Of a stretch of DNA of 64,000 nt, positions 39,029 to 63,599 are shown piece by piece. Below the pieces are notes generated by a model. That model was not told where the DNA came from. It did not search any database and was given only the letters and a program-made list of their open reading frames with translations. The translations under genes were made by a program, and so were the position numbers. Where the stretch lies: assembly GCA_963662155.1 (NCBI GenBank), contig OY759265.1:16062396-16126395 (forward strand), given 5' to 3'. The DNA comes from Lamellibrachia columna (Eukaryota; Annelida; Polychaeta; Sabellida; Siboglinidae). Position 1 is the stretch's first letter, and every line of letters begins with the position of its first letter.

Positions 39029-39750
39029 ATGGATGTCACCCTCACTCTCTCTGCACGCTCAAACTGGTGAACAAGGAGTGTTGGGAGAAGGAAGTTATCC
39101 ACCCAGTGCCGGCCAGTTGGATGCAGGCGTGCTGTGTCTAGATACTGCTCTATTTGCTCAAATGTCTTTTCTCCTGTTGACAAATATCGCTTCAAGAGTG
39201 CGGCTGATACACCCCGAAAGGCCCGCATGGCTTTCACCCAGGACTTCCCATTGAAGATACATCTCAGCCCTCCATATGCTGCAGCCACATACGATTCCAA
39301 TGCTGAACCTTTCATCAGCTTTGCGATGCAGCTAATGAATGACTGTATGATATGCATCTCACCAGGATGAATGATTACATTATGGAACTGTATGGGCTGA
39401 TTCCAGCACACTTGTTTAGTTATCACAAACAGCTGCATGTCCATGCAAAGATGGACTTTTTCCATCCCTATATCAACCAGTGACTTCTGCATGTAAGTGA
39501 GTGTTGTTAATATGGTGTCAGGGTGAGAGGGTGGTGCGTCAATCAAAGGACCAAACATATAAGTGTTTGCAGGTTTGAGTACTCCCTGGCTCCTGGATTG
39601 CTGATTGTTGAAGCCATTCCACCATAGCATCTTGCTCCTGACACAGGCTGTTGAGCCACTGTGTGTCCTTCTCTTGCGCAGCCACCAAACTGGCTTGTTG
39701 AGCACACACACGTCAGCATATTTGATACCGGTGGTCTTGCTAGTAGGCAC
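39025..39750 (-). pseudogene. Transposon protein, first core half
   Basis: Contains LIDAPPSHPDTILTTLTYMQ, VHLCMDMQLFVITKQVCW (acid likely catalytic by analogy) and HPGEMHIIQSFISCIAKLM, then ALLKRYLSTGEKTFEQI and a WVDNFLLPTLLVHQFERAER end. It overlaps the next segment by 4 bases in another frame, and the previous one ends at a TAG here. Confidence 0.65.
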
Positions 39751-41287
39751 TACAGGGGCATCACCTTCTTAGGGCCAGTATAGTGCATAAGTGGAATGGC
39801 CCTGTTATTGCCCACAGACTTGGATTGTTTGGTTGTGAGGCGAGGGATTATGAGAGTACTAATCCCAGGCTGAGTGTTGCAGTTCTCGATGATCCCGGCT
39901 GGATGCACCTGAAATTCTGTTGCCATGGCGTGGGTCTCACGGCGACCATTTGGAGTTGACACCAACAAGTCAAAATTGTCATACCAACCAAATATGACTC
40001 CGACTGTCCGACTAAGTCCCATCATTCGATGAAGGGTGGCAGCATCATCACTGACATACTTCGCCGCCGACTTGCGGAACCGTAGTACCTCATCATATGA
40101 TACAGTGTATCCATGTTCATGTAAAATGTGAATGAGATCACTGCTGCCAAACTTATGATGTAGTTTGACACCCAACCCAAGTGTTGTTTGGTTACGTGTG
40201 TTAGTAATACAATATTGTATGGATTGCGATAAACTCAGTGATGCTTTTGTGACTTCACCATTTGCTATGAGCTTTGATATTAATCTAAGCAGTGTAGCAC
40301 TGGTTTGTTGCTTTGTTTTGGCGTGGGTGAAATCACCAAGATCATATTTTTTGTTGTTGAATGGAATACCACGAGCCTCAGTCGTGATCTTTCTCACCAA
40401 GGCATCCTCGTTTTCCTCATCTACGGTGTCCACTTCAGAAATCTTCACGATATTACTTACATACTCACGGAATCCAACAATGGATGCACAACCCTCAATG
40501 CTAAGTACTACCACATCATCACCCAAATGCGTAACCAGTTTGGTAAACATTTGCTTTCGTGTCAACTGACCACCATAACCGACATACTTATCATGTAGTT
40601 CAATGGATGTCCAAGTACATATCTTTCGATTAGTATACATCTGGTCAACAAGCAATTGCAAAGCTTCATCATCAATCTTTGAGGTTTGGTCTGTATGAGC
40701 AGGGATTTTTCTGAATCCATCATAACATCGAATATGATACTGTGCCTCAGCTGCAGATAAATCATGTACACCATGACAACGTAGGGCAACTTCCCTACTC
40801 CACGCATTATTACGATCTTCACAATATTGCAATACAATACTCTTGAAAGGTGGAGCATCTTTGACACCCATTTTTTCGCACTGTACTACCCTGTCCCACC
40901 TATCAGGATGTTTAGGATTTACAGGTTCACAAGCTTCACCACAAAACAAGCATTGTTTTTTGAAATCGAAGTCTATCACTTGTGACCTTCTCATTCTGGC
41001 AACTGGTGCGTCATCGCTCTCTATCAAACCTTCCTTCCTCTTTTTAGCCACAAGTTTTTTTTATATGATCCTTGGAGGTGAATGAGCAATAACAGTTTTT
41101 TATGAAGTTCGACTGATGCTTGCTCTCCCTGGGAGTCAAAGATGGCCTGCATTCTATTACGGGTCTCATCGTCATGCCTCAATATTGAGCTCTCAATGAT
41201 TTTCTTGACTGCTTGTAGCTTGAATGTTTGGAGTGGTCCAGATTTGCTGCAGGTTGAGAGCAGGCACTTTCCATCAGCATTGGCCAT
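39750..41287 (-). pseudogene. Transposon protein, N-terminal part with Cys/His segments
   Basis: Begins MANADGKCLLSTCSKSGPLQ (41287), shifts frame near the six-A run at about 41095 (where CYCSFTSKDHI lies in another frame) and continues as KKQCLFCGEACEPVNPKHPD and YHIRCYDGFRKIPAH, likely zinc-binding, then a long alpha-helical region to about 39770. Read-through needs frame shifts at about 41095, about 41050 and 39750. Confidence 0.65.
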
Positions 41288-41353
41288 CTCGAATCTTGAA
41301 AATGAAAGAAAGAAAACTATTCTTTGATTAGGCCTGATTTGAAATCTCTATAA

Positions 41354-41821
41354 CAAATAAAAATTTGACCTGACCTTGACTTGAAATTGAAACAATAACA
41401 CCAAAAATGTCTTCTACATACCTAAAAACCCTTTAAAAGACGCATTATACATCATTCTATGGCAAGTAGTTCAAAAGTTAAATTTTCAACGTGGCGTTGG
41501 GCGGCCATCTTGAATTTGACATGACCTTGACCTGAAATTCAAAAAATAACATCAAAAATGGATTCTACATACCCGAAAACCCCTAAAAAGATGTATTATA
41601 CATCATTCTAAGGCAAGTGGTTCGAAAGTTAATTTTCCAGACGGCGTCTGGCGGCCATCTTGGATTTATGCAGATTACGAGATTTGCCCATACTTGCCAT
41701 TTGGGCAACCAAGCTGAATTTGTTCTAGAACCCCATTAGATTACAAATCAACAATACAAATTCATAGGAAAGAACATTTCTAGGTTGGTGTATTGAACAC
41801 ATAGGAATGTCAAATCGACTA
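41354..41821. repeat. Right terminal inverted repeat
   Basis: Inverse of 36103-36554 with the same twofold inner unit. Confidence 0.9.
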
Positions 41822-41824
41822 AGA

Positions 41825-42780
41825 TACTTACTCCACTAACGGCGGCCATTATGTACGTCATATAGCTAACACCGACTAGAATGTGTTGATACCTTCAGAA
41901 AGGGGAGCATGACGCGTTATCTCAAAGAATTAATTAGGCAATCGTCTCTGCATTTTGTAAACCTACAACCCGATATAAGTCAACTAGTCACGAACTACTT
42001 ACGTAAAACAACAATAATGTAAAACAACACACCAAACACTTCAGTGTCTACTTTGTGTAGTACTATTTCCATGTTAGTGTTAGGAACCAGGTTTGCCTGA
42101 GCCTTCTAAAAGATCGACTGGTATCAAAAGGTACATAATTGTCATTCTGAAACTAAATCATACAATCACCCGTCTTGATCGCGATAAATATACCATTATA
42201 CATTTATTGAGCGATTCCAATTCCTCAATACTTATTAGTGGTGGTGGAAAATTTTCAATACGACATGTACGTAATAATTATGTAGCAACGGCCTTGTGAC
42301 ATGAGCTGTCAAACTGATTCTAGGACACACAGTCTTGTTCATTGAAGTAAAACCATCACTCATACACGTAGGTCTAAATGTTGCTAGGGTTTTCACTCAA
42401 AACATAGGGTTAGTTGATTCCCCAGCAATATTGCTAGTTTGCGCTTGCAAGATGTTATGATGAGTAAGCTCTTAGTTGCTTTTATGTTATAAAAAGCCGA
42501 CTCATCATCTGTCTGAGAAACCCAGTCGTTGTCCCATTTCATTGAGGACTGCCATCTCCTGGACAAAATGTCCCTAGACAATATCCCCCTAGGACAAAAT
42601 CTCCCTAGGGCAATACCCCTGAACATTATCCCTTGTTCATAAACAACAATGACACAACAATCAACAATAAAATAAAATTTATATTTATTATAGTGTGTAA
42701 TATACTGGGTCACGGGTAGGTTCAAAATATCAAAGATAAAGAATTGTGAGTGAGTATTGTTAAACAAAGAAAATTAATAA
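41825..42780. repeat. Segmental-repeat block, inverted unit 5, right of the transposon
   Basis: Continues 35711-36099: TGATACCTTCAGAAAGGGGA at about 41888 matches TGATGCCTTCAGAAAGGGAA at about 31770. Later parts match 30300-30720 and the inverse of 8720-9250. Confidence 0.7.
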
Positions 42781-42904
42781 AGCTCAGTGTGTTGTAAAAC
42801 TACATTACGCAGTATCATTTTATGTAGATTATTAAAAATATTTATAAATATTATATGCATTTATATATTTATTAAAGTAGTTTATGCCTGTATGTGTTTG
42901 TATG

Positions 42905-43140
<236 letters not shown>

Positions 43141-43584
43141 TTCCGTCATATCTCCGCCAGTTTCGCATAAATGGGGCTGACATTTTGCAGCTGTACTCGG
43201 TTGCCGGGGATGGTTCCTTCAATAAAAATTCGAAATTCGGCCGTGGTGGGGATATTCCGAAGGAACGCATGTAGACGATCGACGTAGATTTTCTAACACG
43301 GAACAATAGGAGTTCGAAGTTACGTACAATTATTAGCAAAGCTATACGTGTTTTCTACGATTGTTATTAGTTATGCGATCTACGTCAGAAGTTCATATAT
43401 GTTTTGGGGCATGAAGTTGTATCCATCATTGCCATTGGCATTGCCCTATCAAAATTTGACTTGTAAGGGGACATACGTTCTTGCAATGGCAGCTTTTTTC
43501 TCCCGTGCAATGTCGGGCAACTTGCCTAGTTACATAGAATAGACATGCTATATTATTGTACTTTTTTCTTCACTGGTAGACGTC
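43141..43584 (+). promoter_or_regulatory. Probable promoter region of copy B
   Basis: Conserved with the minus-strand flank at 2318-2720, most strongly at 43275-43435, where blocks such as GGAACAATAGGAG and AGCAAAGCTATACGTGTTTT are shared. A TATA-like GCTATATTATTG at 43547-43558 lies about 27-38 bases before the ATG, also conserved. No activity evidence. Confidence 0.45.
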
Positions 43585-54903
<11,319 letters not shown>

Positions 54904-55850
54904 ACTTATTCAAGTTAACACGGAAACTAATGAGTATCATTAATGAATGAGGTTTGTGACTGACACCAGTATCCGTTGGAGAATCAGCTTACTTATTATG
55001 TAGAACACGAGTGTAAGATTTGAAGATACACGGAAAACACATATGCCCGATATAGAACACGTATGGCATCACATTTTATTATTACTAGTTGACGCATCCA
55101 ACCATTCGTACTGAATGTGATTCCTACCCGATACGATGCATAACCATGACTATTCGTACGCACAACGAATCTTAATAACGAAGATTCGCACCTTCTATGA
55201 TTCGTACCCTAGACGTTTGGTACCTGTAATATTTATTAACGGTTGTAAAGCATTTGCTATTTTCAATTAGCTAGTTAAATGTTCGATGTGTATTAGCTAC
55301 TCTGGAATGGTACTGTTGTCTTGGGGTACGATGAGTTTGTGTAAGAATCGTCCCAATACCTATTTTACAATACAAGACGTACAATCCACCTACAGTTTGT
55401 GTAAAAATCGTCCCAATACCTATTTTACAATGCAAGACGTACACTCCACCTACAGTTTGTGTAAGAATCGTCCTAATACCTATTTTACAATGCAAGACGT
55501 ACACTCCACCTACAGTTTGTGTAAGAATCGTCCTAATACCTATTTTACAATACAATACGTACACTCCACCTACAGTTTGCGTTTCATAACCAGTGCACAA
55601 AGCCGATTTGTAGATCAACAAAGACAATTTTTGTTTTGGAGAATCGCTGTCTGTGTAACTCATATAGGTAATTGTATTATTTGTTTGGCAAATGATGCGT
55701 TGCCTACAACTTGGGCACCAATTGTATTAATTACATTGAAACAGTCTAACAACATTTGTGTGTTGTCAGTTATCCATGCGGAATGTGCCACGTTAACTTC
55801 AATAAGCAACCACTACCTTAACATTTGGTGACGTCACACAAAGACGAAAA
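54904..55850. repeat. Left arm of an inverted duplication (3' flank of copy B)
   Basis: Matches the reverse complement of 61400-62085: for example GTACGCACAACGAATCTTAA with the CACGACGAATCTTGATTAAG segment near 61850, and TTTGGCAAATGATGCGTTGC (about 55684) with the TTTGGTAAATGATGCATTCC segment near 61590. Confidence 0.8.
55330..55578. repeat. 60-bp minisatellite, four copies
   Basis: Unit starts GTTTGTGTAAGAATCGTCCC and contains ACCTATTTTACAATGCAAGA. Because 60 is divisible by 3, frames stay open on both strands without coding meaning. The other arm of the inverted duplication lacks the array. Confidence 0.95.
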
Positions 55851-56530
55851 GCATTTTGTAGTCAGCTGGCCTTATTGTAATTATGCTGTTCTACTACAAT
55901 TTCGTCTAACTCACCTCCCCCACTTCAATGAATCCGCCACTAACTCAAGATCGTATCTACTAAGGATCAGCAATCACTTGCATCACTGGCCGATTCACGG
56001 AAGTGGAAATGAATAGACTCACTTACTGTCTCTCAAGTAGAAGTCAAAAGTCCGGCTATTTTCATAGCAAACACGTTTTGTTGTCGCGTAGTTATATTAC
56101 CATTCAGCCGTACCATACAATCTTCTTCTCTTCCTTCCTTTCTCTCTCTCTCTCTTCTAATTTTTTTCTCCCGTCTTCTTCCTTGTCTTTCTAGTTTCCC
56201 CTACTTGTATCCTCAGACATATCCTACGCAAATTACCCCACCCCGCCTGGCCTGAGCCAGTCTCCCCATCCATTACTCCCCTTCCGGGTACACGACCGAC
56301 CGGGGGGAACCCACGTAGATGTCCTATAATTCAACTTCCGACCTCTTGAGGCCAAGGCGGGCCGGGGCAGTCAACCCATTTACTATGTCCAAGGCTGGGA
56401 GAGTTCGATCTCTCAACAGACACACCAATTTACCTTATGGTTCAGTGACCCGTCGGTTCATGTCCCGGCACACCGACGTGTTGTTACAGTTTCTCAATCT
56501 ACCCAAACTTCCAGCCCTTCTTTCCATGAC
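55851..56530. other. No gene recognised
   Basis: Pyrimidine-rich tract at 56120-56200, then GC-richer unassigned sequence at 56240-56530. Confidence 0.4.
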
Positions 56531-56830
56531 TTTTATATATAAAGTGTCACCAATGAAGAAGTCAGAAAGATAATCAGTCGAAACATCAGACAACACGAAG
56601 GCTTCCTGACCACAGTCAGAAGACTCAAACTAAGATGGTATGGACACGTCACAAGATCTACTGGCAAGGCACAGTGAGAGGGAAAAGAAGGAGAGGCAGG
56701 CAAAAAAAGAACTGGAGTAACAACATCAGAGAATGTACAGGGCTCGACTTCTACGAATAACAAATGGCAACAAAAGACCAGCAAAGATGGAAACAGATTG
56801 TGCGATTATCATCAGAGGCCACATACGGTA
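56531..56830 (+). pseudogene. LINE 3' end, related to the element at 1-2190
   Basis: In shifted frames: RHEGFLTTVRR-like sequence, LKLRWYGHVTRSTGKAQ (about 56620-56670) and a KNWSNNIRECTGLDF end. This is the C-terminal signature of the same kind of RT as 2020-2160. A strongly 5'-truncated copy. Confidence 0.75.
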
Positions 56831-56839
56831 ACGGGATAG

Positions 56840-57240
56840 GTCAAGGTCAAGATCAATTAATAAGGCGCCATCCCAATAGTCGTTGCTCGTGGCGCTGTAT
56901 GTAGTGTTCTAAAAACACTGGGAATTGATGCCACCCAGAGCAGAGCTATCAAAACTGTAGCTATGTCAGAGGCTATCTCTGAGCACGATGATAACCATCC
57001 AACCACTAGTCCAAAGAAAACTGGTTGGCGCACTCACATTATCCGGCCGTATCTACCATGAGGATGGATGCATCAACTCTACTCAACAGCATGCCTCTTC
57101 TTCCTCGTGTAGCGCAAAGAGCCACCACGGCGGCAACATCTCGCCACACAGCTGCCGTAGCAATTCCAACTTCAAATACAGCTCGCCACAAGAGGACATT
57201 TCGTGTCACAGACAAAGAATATGACTGACTGAATGAAGGA
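56840..57240 (+). repeat. Dispersed LINE-associated module, plus strand
   Basis: Inverse counterpart of 16790-17075. It directly follows another LINE tail, so nested or tandem insertion is likely. Confidence 0.55.
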
Positions 57241-57760
57241 CAGGCTTAGATGTTAAGTACATTTGTGGACTTAGTTTCGAAAAAATACATTCTCAGCTCT
57301 CTTTGGATGTTTGGCTGAATCTTAAATTTACGTGTTGTCGAATTACGCAGGTCAGGAATAAGATTGAGTAGAAATCGTTGTCGGGCTTACCTTTCCGCAC
57401 TGCTATGTGAACGAGTCGTCGGTCGGTAACTCGTCGCCGTCTGGCACCTCGACATTCAGGAAAATGTCAAACCTTTATGAGAGTTTTTCTTTGATCCAGT
57501 TATTCGTAGCCGCCACAACGTGTAATTGATCATGCAAGGCTTATGTAGAGTTATAGTGAAGAAATGCGATTATATTTGAATAACCAAGCTGACATCGATG
57601 GCGTGATAGTAGGTTAAGCTCGTCATACACATAGCGAGTCTTAGTTGCCAACAGTTTGCTTAACGACAACTGTCTATCGATTGACCGTCGGCGGACCGAT
57701 ATTTCAGATGTCAGATGTCAATAAAATGTGTTGCAAACTGTTGGTGGAGAACGTACACAT
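57241..57760. other. No gene recognised
   Basis: Unassigned sequence up to the Polinton-like terminus. Contains a short TCAGATGTCAGATGTCA repeat at about 57704. Confidence 0.4.
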
Positions 57761-57766
57761 CGCGAC

Positions 57767-57875
57767 AGTAGTTAGTGAGTGGAGTTCACTCATCAAGGCC
57801 GGATCGGTTCCGATCATTCGGCACTTCAGATCATCGTGGTCACTCATTGGCTTTCTCCGAACACGTGGGGGTCAC
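57767..57875. repeat. Left terminal inverted repeat of the Polinton-like element
   Basis: Matches the reverse complement of 61155-61268 at about four of five positions, for example GGTTCCGATCATTCGGCACT versus GGTTCCGGTCATTCGACACT. Confidence 0.75.
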
Positions 57876-57900
57876 TCGTTTTTGCTTCATACGAGTCGAA

Positions 57901-58797
57901 TCACCCCGACGTTGACACCCGTTGATTAGGGATCGAGATGATGTCCCTGTTTTTTTTTATGTAGGCGGGGAAGGTCACGCCGACTCAACCGATCGGATGC
58001 TCGAGAATGCGATTGATGAAGAAGGCGGCATTCACCACGAGTTCGCACACCCACGCCACATTCGGTCTTTGGGCGATGGCCCAGTGCAAGATGTCGGTCT
58101 CTCGGATGGATTCCAGAAACGCGTCAAAATCGACACGGTTCGTGATCAGACTGGGTTCGTCCGGGTACTGACCGAAACAATTACACGACGCGTGGTAATG
58201 TCAGTATCGTCCCGTTTGCCTGTTCCTCAGGATGAAACCGTAGCTCACGTTGATCTTGAACGAGGTTGTCTGCTCCTCGAACACGTGAAGCTGGGGCTCT
58301 TTTAGAAACCTTGTGTCCAGAGTGGTCAGTTGGTGATTACTTCTCATCTGAATGGGTCCTCTTACCACGTATGGTGGACCAGTGATCGCGGACGACCTCT
58401 TGCAGGTCGGTCGATTGATCGTCGGCTACTAGAATACCACTGGGTGGTTCCAATGAACTTCGACGTGTGGAAGGATGGGACGTTCCACGGGTACCGACAG
58501 TCTCGGACGTTTCGGTAACGGCAGTCGATCGCCGCATCGTACCGTTATCATGTGTCTATTTAGAAGGGATCGGTTACTAAACGAGCGTCCGCACCCAATG
58601 CATACGTGTTCGGTAGATAGCAGTACTGTCGATGTGATTGTATACATATGATCGTCGTTAGCTGGTGGTACTAGGTTGTAGATTGTGGAATGAACGGAAT
58701 GTCGCACCGCAGTTTCGACAGACGTATACCCGCATGGTAACGTGCACGTACCTACGACTGAAAGAGCACAGACATAAGCGCGACCTTTAAAATACAT
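57901..58797 (-). pseudogene. Zinc-finger-type mobile-element gene, broken
   Basis: On the minus strand an N-terminal frame (58797-58429) has a C-x2-C-x12-H finger-like motif (CIGCGRSFSNRSLLNRH). A downstream frame holds FGQYPDEPSLITNRVDFD and WAIAQRPNVAWV, a pattern I recall from zinc-finger proteins of animal mobile elements. A frame change at about 58430, a stop at 58201-58203 and a TGA near 57985 break it. The function is not known to me. Confidence 0.45.
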
Positions 58798-60247
<1,450 letters not shown>

Positions 60248-60814
60248 TCAGCATAGTGTCAACCAGTCCGCTGGGTGGCGCACGTAGTTAACACTCGTCT
60301 CGTCGATTCTCGTGATGCGTTTCGTCCTTGACTTAACGTATTCTATGATGCACGAATCTACACGATCCTCCAGTTCTTTGATCTTGATCACCGATATGGC
60401 TCTGTCAGCGATATCGTTATCTGTCATGCTGCATTCAGTATCACCGGTAGGGAAACAACTTGGGGCCGTGTCAGAATTTCTAATTATTACGTCTGAGACA
60501 AGGGAACAACTGGGGACCGTTTCGGTGAGGACTATGTCGCTTTCGTCCGATGTCAGATCTACGACGTCCTGCATCGTTTTCTGTAAAGTCATATATTTCA
60601 CAAGGTCTCTAGTTACTTTCTAAAGACACCATTACTTGGTCACCACTTCCGCACCCGTTAGGGTATAGTTAATGTAAAGGCCGTTTCTCGCTTTCCGTAT
60701 TTTTACCCGTGCAGTCGCCCCAGGATGCATGAATAGTGCCTCGTACCGATCGTCGTCACTACTTGATTGCAATGATTCATACACATTTGCATGGAATGAC
60801 ATCAGTTTGTTCAT
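60248..60814 (-). pseudogene. Two short minus-strand open frames, unassigned
   Basis: 60814-60632 (60 codons, FHANVYESLQSSSDDDRYEA) and 60601-60248 (117 codons, VVDLTSDESDIVLTETVPS, which resembles a SUMO-interacting acidic motif by pattern only). They may be pieces of one gene of the element. No family recognised. Confidence 0.25.
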
Positions 60815-61154
60815 CGTTTCATCAAAAGCCGTTACCTATTATTCAGTCGTCGAATCACTCAGTAGCAGTCTGGTCGCGAAGTGAAACGTTGTTGTCCTTT
60901 GTCAACCGTTTGTCCTACATATGTAGCCACCATCTGACAGTTTTGTGATGCTTTTTACACTTGCAACAACCATGTTTCCAATATTGTTGAAAAGATCCCT
61001 TGTGACCTCATATAAATGCTCTCAGATGACTCTATTGACCACAGTGACTAATCTCCATGACCATTGACCTCATCACTGACAACGAACTGACCCCACCTTG
61101 ACCTGTTGACTCCAGATTGAATGGAAATGCCCCTATGCATGTCGGGAAGATCCA

Positions 61155-61268
61155 CGTGACCCACCTCACGTGTTCGCAGAGAACCCAATGAGTGACTACA
61201 ATTACCTGAAGTGTCGAATGACCGGAACCGACCCGACCTGGAAGTGTGAACTCCTCTCACTAACTACT
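61155..61268. repeat. Right terminal inverted repeat of the Polinton-like element
   Basis: Inverse of 57767-57875. Confidence 0.75.
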
Positions 61269-61399
61269 AACGACTACAATGAGTTGCCAACTGAAAAGGA
61301 TGTATGTATGTGTATGGTGGGCTGTGTGAGAACTGCAAGAATATAGGATGGAATAATTAGATGTTGCAGAAAGGATTGGTGTTGTTTGTATAACGACAC

Positions 61400-62085
61400 A
61401 TTGCTAACCTTACGACCATTGGACACCGATTATTTTCGTATTTCGTTTTTTCCTTTGGCTGTCTAAAAAAGAAGCACCGATAAATATTGCACAACAAACA
61501 TATATGCATGGTGCCCTGGTGCAAAGAGCAAAACGCCGTGTGTTATGATATTAATACAATTGGTGCCAATGTTGTACGGAATGCATCATTTACCAAACAA
61601 ATACTGCGACAGCGATTCTCTAAAAGGAAAAATCGGCTTCGTGCGTGGCTCTGACACGCAAACTGCAGGCGGAGAAGAAGATTCTTGCACAAGCTGATCG
61701 TACCTCAAAACGATAGTACCATTCCAGAGTAGTTAATGCACACTGAACATTTAAATGACTAACTAATTGAGAATTAACAAATACTTTACAAGCGTTAATA
61801 AATGTTGCAGGTGTGAAACGTCAGGGTACGAATTATCAGGGGTACGAATCTTCTTAATCAAGATTCGTCGTGGGTACGAATAGTCATAGTTCCGTATCTT
61901 ATCGGGTAGGAATCATATGCAATATGAATGGGTGGCTGCGACAACTAATAATAATAATACTAATATGTGATGACAGGCCAAATGTGGGTTCCTTGTATCT
62001 TCAACTGTTACACTGTTATTCTCTCTAATGTGTAAGCAAAACATATGTTCCTGTTCTGACACTCTGATCCTGGTTCGTTTCCGTG
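61400..62085. repeat. Right arm of the inverted duplication (3' flank of copy C)
   Basis: Inverse of 54904-55850 without the 60-bp minisatellite. Confidence 0.75.
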
Positions 62086-62238
62086 TTAATATGAGTAAGT
62101 CTGCGCTAGGCTCTCTTCCTGTGTTTCTTCGTCATCCAAAACGTGTGCGTCGTCCGTGTCTTCCCAGCTCTCCTCGTCGTCCAACCAGCCCCTTGCCTGA
62201 AGGATGCGCGTCACCGCATCTCCGATCATTCCGATCGT
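62086..62238 (-). pseudogene. Copy C terminal exon
   Basis: Minus strand, acceptor GGTATCAG, TIGMIGDAVTRILQARGWLD then an acidic tail ETQEESLAQTYSY and TAA. It is open, but the exon before it is broken. Confidence 0.7.
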
Positions 62239-62400
62239 CTGATACCTAACAAATAAATACGTTGACGCTGCTGGTGTCGGTAGCACCGATGATGACCACG
62301 AGCGTGGACATGGAGGAATGTGGCGGTGGTGAGTGATGAAATAATGCGTGAATGCTATATATATATATGCTAAATAACTAAAGGTTGATCCAGAACATAC

Positions 62401-62597
62401 CCAGTAGAAAAACGGCAAGGCGACTCTGCTGAATTCTATCATCGCGCCAGAATGTCGTAGTTGGTAAGAATACATCGCTGTGTTGATGTGTTGCGTGTCG
62501 ATGGAGAGAGCACTCCGAGCACACGTATTGTTCCCTTTATGACATCGCACATGGGGTCCGGTGGACTCTTGTAGCGCCTCATTTCATCTATCGCTCT
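62401..62597 (-). pseudogene. Copy C fused exon 8/9 remnant
   Basis: Minus strand: RAIDEMRRYKSPPDPMCDVI, KGTIRVLG as in exon 8, then directly exon 9's second half (FSRVALPFFYW in another frame), so intron 8 and parts of both exons are deleted. Reading from exon 8 meets TGA TAG. Acceptor GGATTGCAG and donor GTATGT are kept. Confidence 0.75.
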
Positions 62598-62689
62598 CTG
62601 CAATCCAGGAGAAGAATTACATATACCCGTTTCACAGTCTGCAATACCCCCTTCTGTTTTACTTCGGAATTATCATGTCCCCCCCTCTC

Positions 62690-62708
62690 TGTCTCTCTCC
62701 ATTTCTCC

Positions 62709-62751
<43 letters not shown>

Positions 62752-62753
62752 TT

Positions 62754-62824
<71 letters not shown>

Positions 62825-62909
62825 CTCTCTCTTTATCGTTTTTTCTGTTTTTACGTCTCTCTGTCTCTGTCTGTCTGTCTGTCTGCCTGTCTGTCTGTCT
62901 GTCTGTCTC

Positions 62910-62994
<85 letters not shown>

Positions 62995-63084
62995 TATCTC
63001 CCTTTCTCTGTCAGTCTCTCCCCCCTCTCGCTCTCTCTGTCTCGCCCCGTCTCTGTCTATATGTCTGTCTGTCTCTTTCTCTAT

Positions 63085-63155
<71 letters not shown>
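62690..63155. repeat. (CT)n, (CTGT)n and (TA)n microsatellites
   Basis: CT-rich 62690-63060 and (TA)n 63087-63152, inside the intron of copy C that matches B intron 7. Confidence 0.95.
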
Positions 63156-63158
<3 letters not shown>

Positions 63159-63424
63159 ATATAATATATAGAATTATCATCGATAATGTTATAGTTTTTG
63201 TTATTGTAAAATGTACTGTTATTATATTATAAAATAATAGAACAAAATTTCTTACTTCATAAAATTTTTAACGCTACAACGTTATGACAAAACATTTTAA
63301 CGTAACCACACTATAACCATCACCAGCCTTTCCACTGTCCATTATTTTTATGTATCGCTGCGTTCTTAAAGACATATCAGACGTTGCTATTGTGTAATTT
63401 TCAACAACTGCACGTTTAATCCTC

Positions 63425-63564
63425 TTGATTCGTTTTAGCCTAATGAGCAACTGGTGGGCTTGGTCAAAGAGATGGCTCAGCTCCTCACGCAGGTCTTCAC
63501 CTTTTTTGCCGCTTCAGGCGTCGCTGTGGCAGTTCTGGACTCTTGGTCTTCATTGTTTCAGTGA
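63425..63564 (-). pseudogene. Copy C exon 7 remnant
   Basis: Minus strand: LTETMKTKSPELPQRRLKRQ then, after a shift at a six-base A run (about 63510), EDLREELSHLFDQAHQLLIR and LKRIKRIKRAV. The acceptor AG of B (CTCCAG|TT) reads CCATAT here, so it is lost. Confidence 0.75.
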
Positions 63565-63599
63565 GATATGGAGGCCGTAACAAAGACAGGATCGATCAT

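Larger units (their letters stand above)
36103..41821 (-). mobile_element. 5.7-kb DNA transposon with 450-bp terminal inverted repeats (Academ-like)
   Basis: Termini TAGTCGATTTGA are inverted at both ends, the inverted repeats are about 450-470 bp, and the flanks carry a 3-bp duplication. The interior codes on the minus strand for N-terminal Cys/His segments, a transposase-like core, an XPG-like nuclease region and a C-terminal CXC-type Cys cluster. A 3-4 bp duplication and an accompanying XPG-type nuclease are, as I recall, features of Academ (AcademX) transposons. The superfamily call is an inference. Frame shifts and a stop make it non-autonomous now. Confidence 0.8.

Noticed and set aside
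36910..41287. Introns as the explanation of the transposon's split frames
   Set aside because: Adjacent frames overlap or abut with protein continuity across 1-2 base shifts and an in-frame TAG. No GT/AG introns are needed or evident.
55286..55831. 181-codon plus-strand frame
   Set aside because: Mostly the 60-bp minisatellite, with no counterpart in the other arm.
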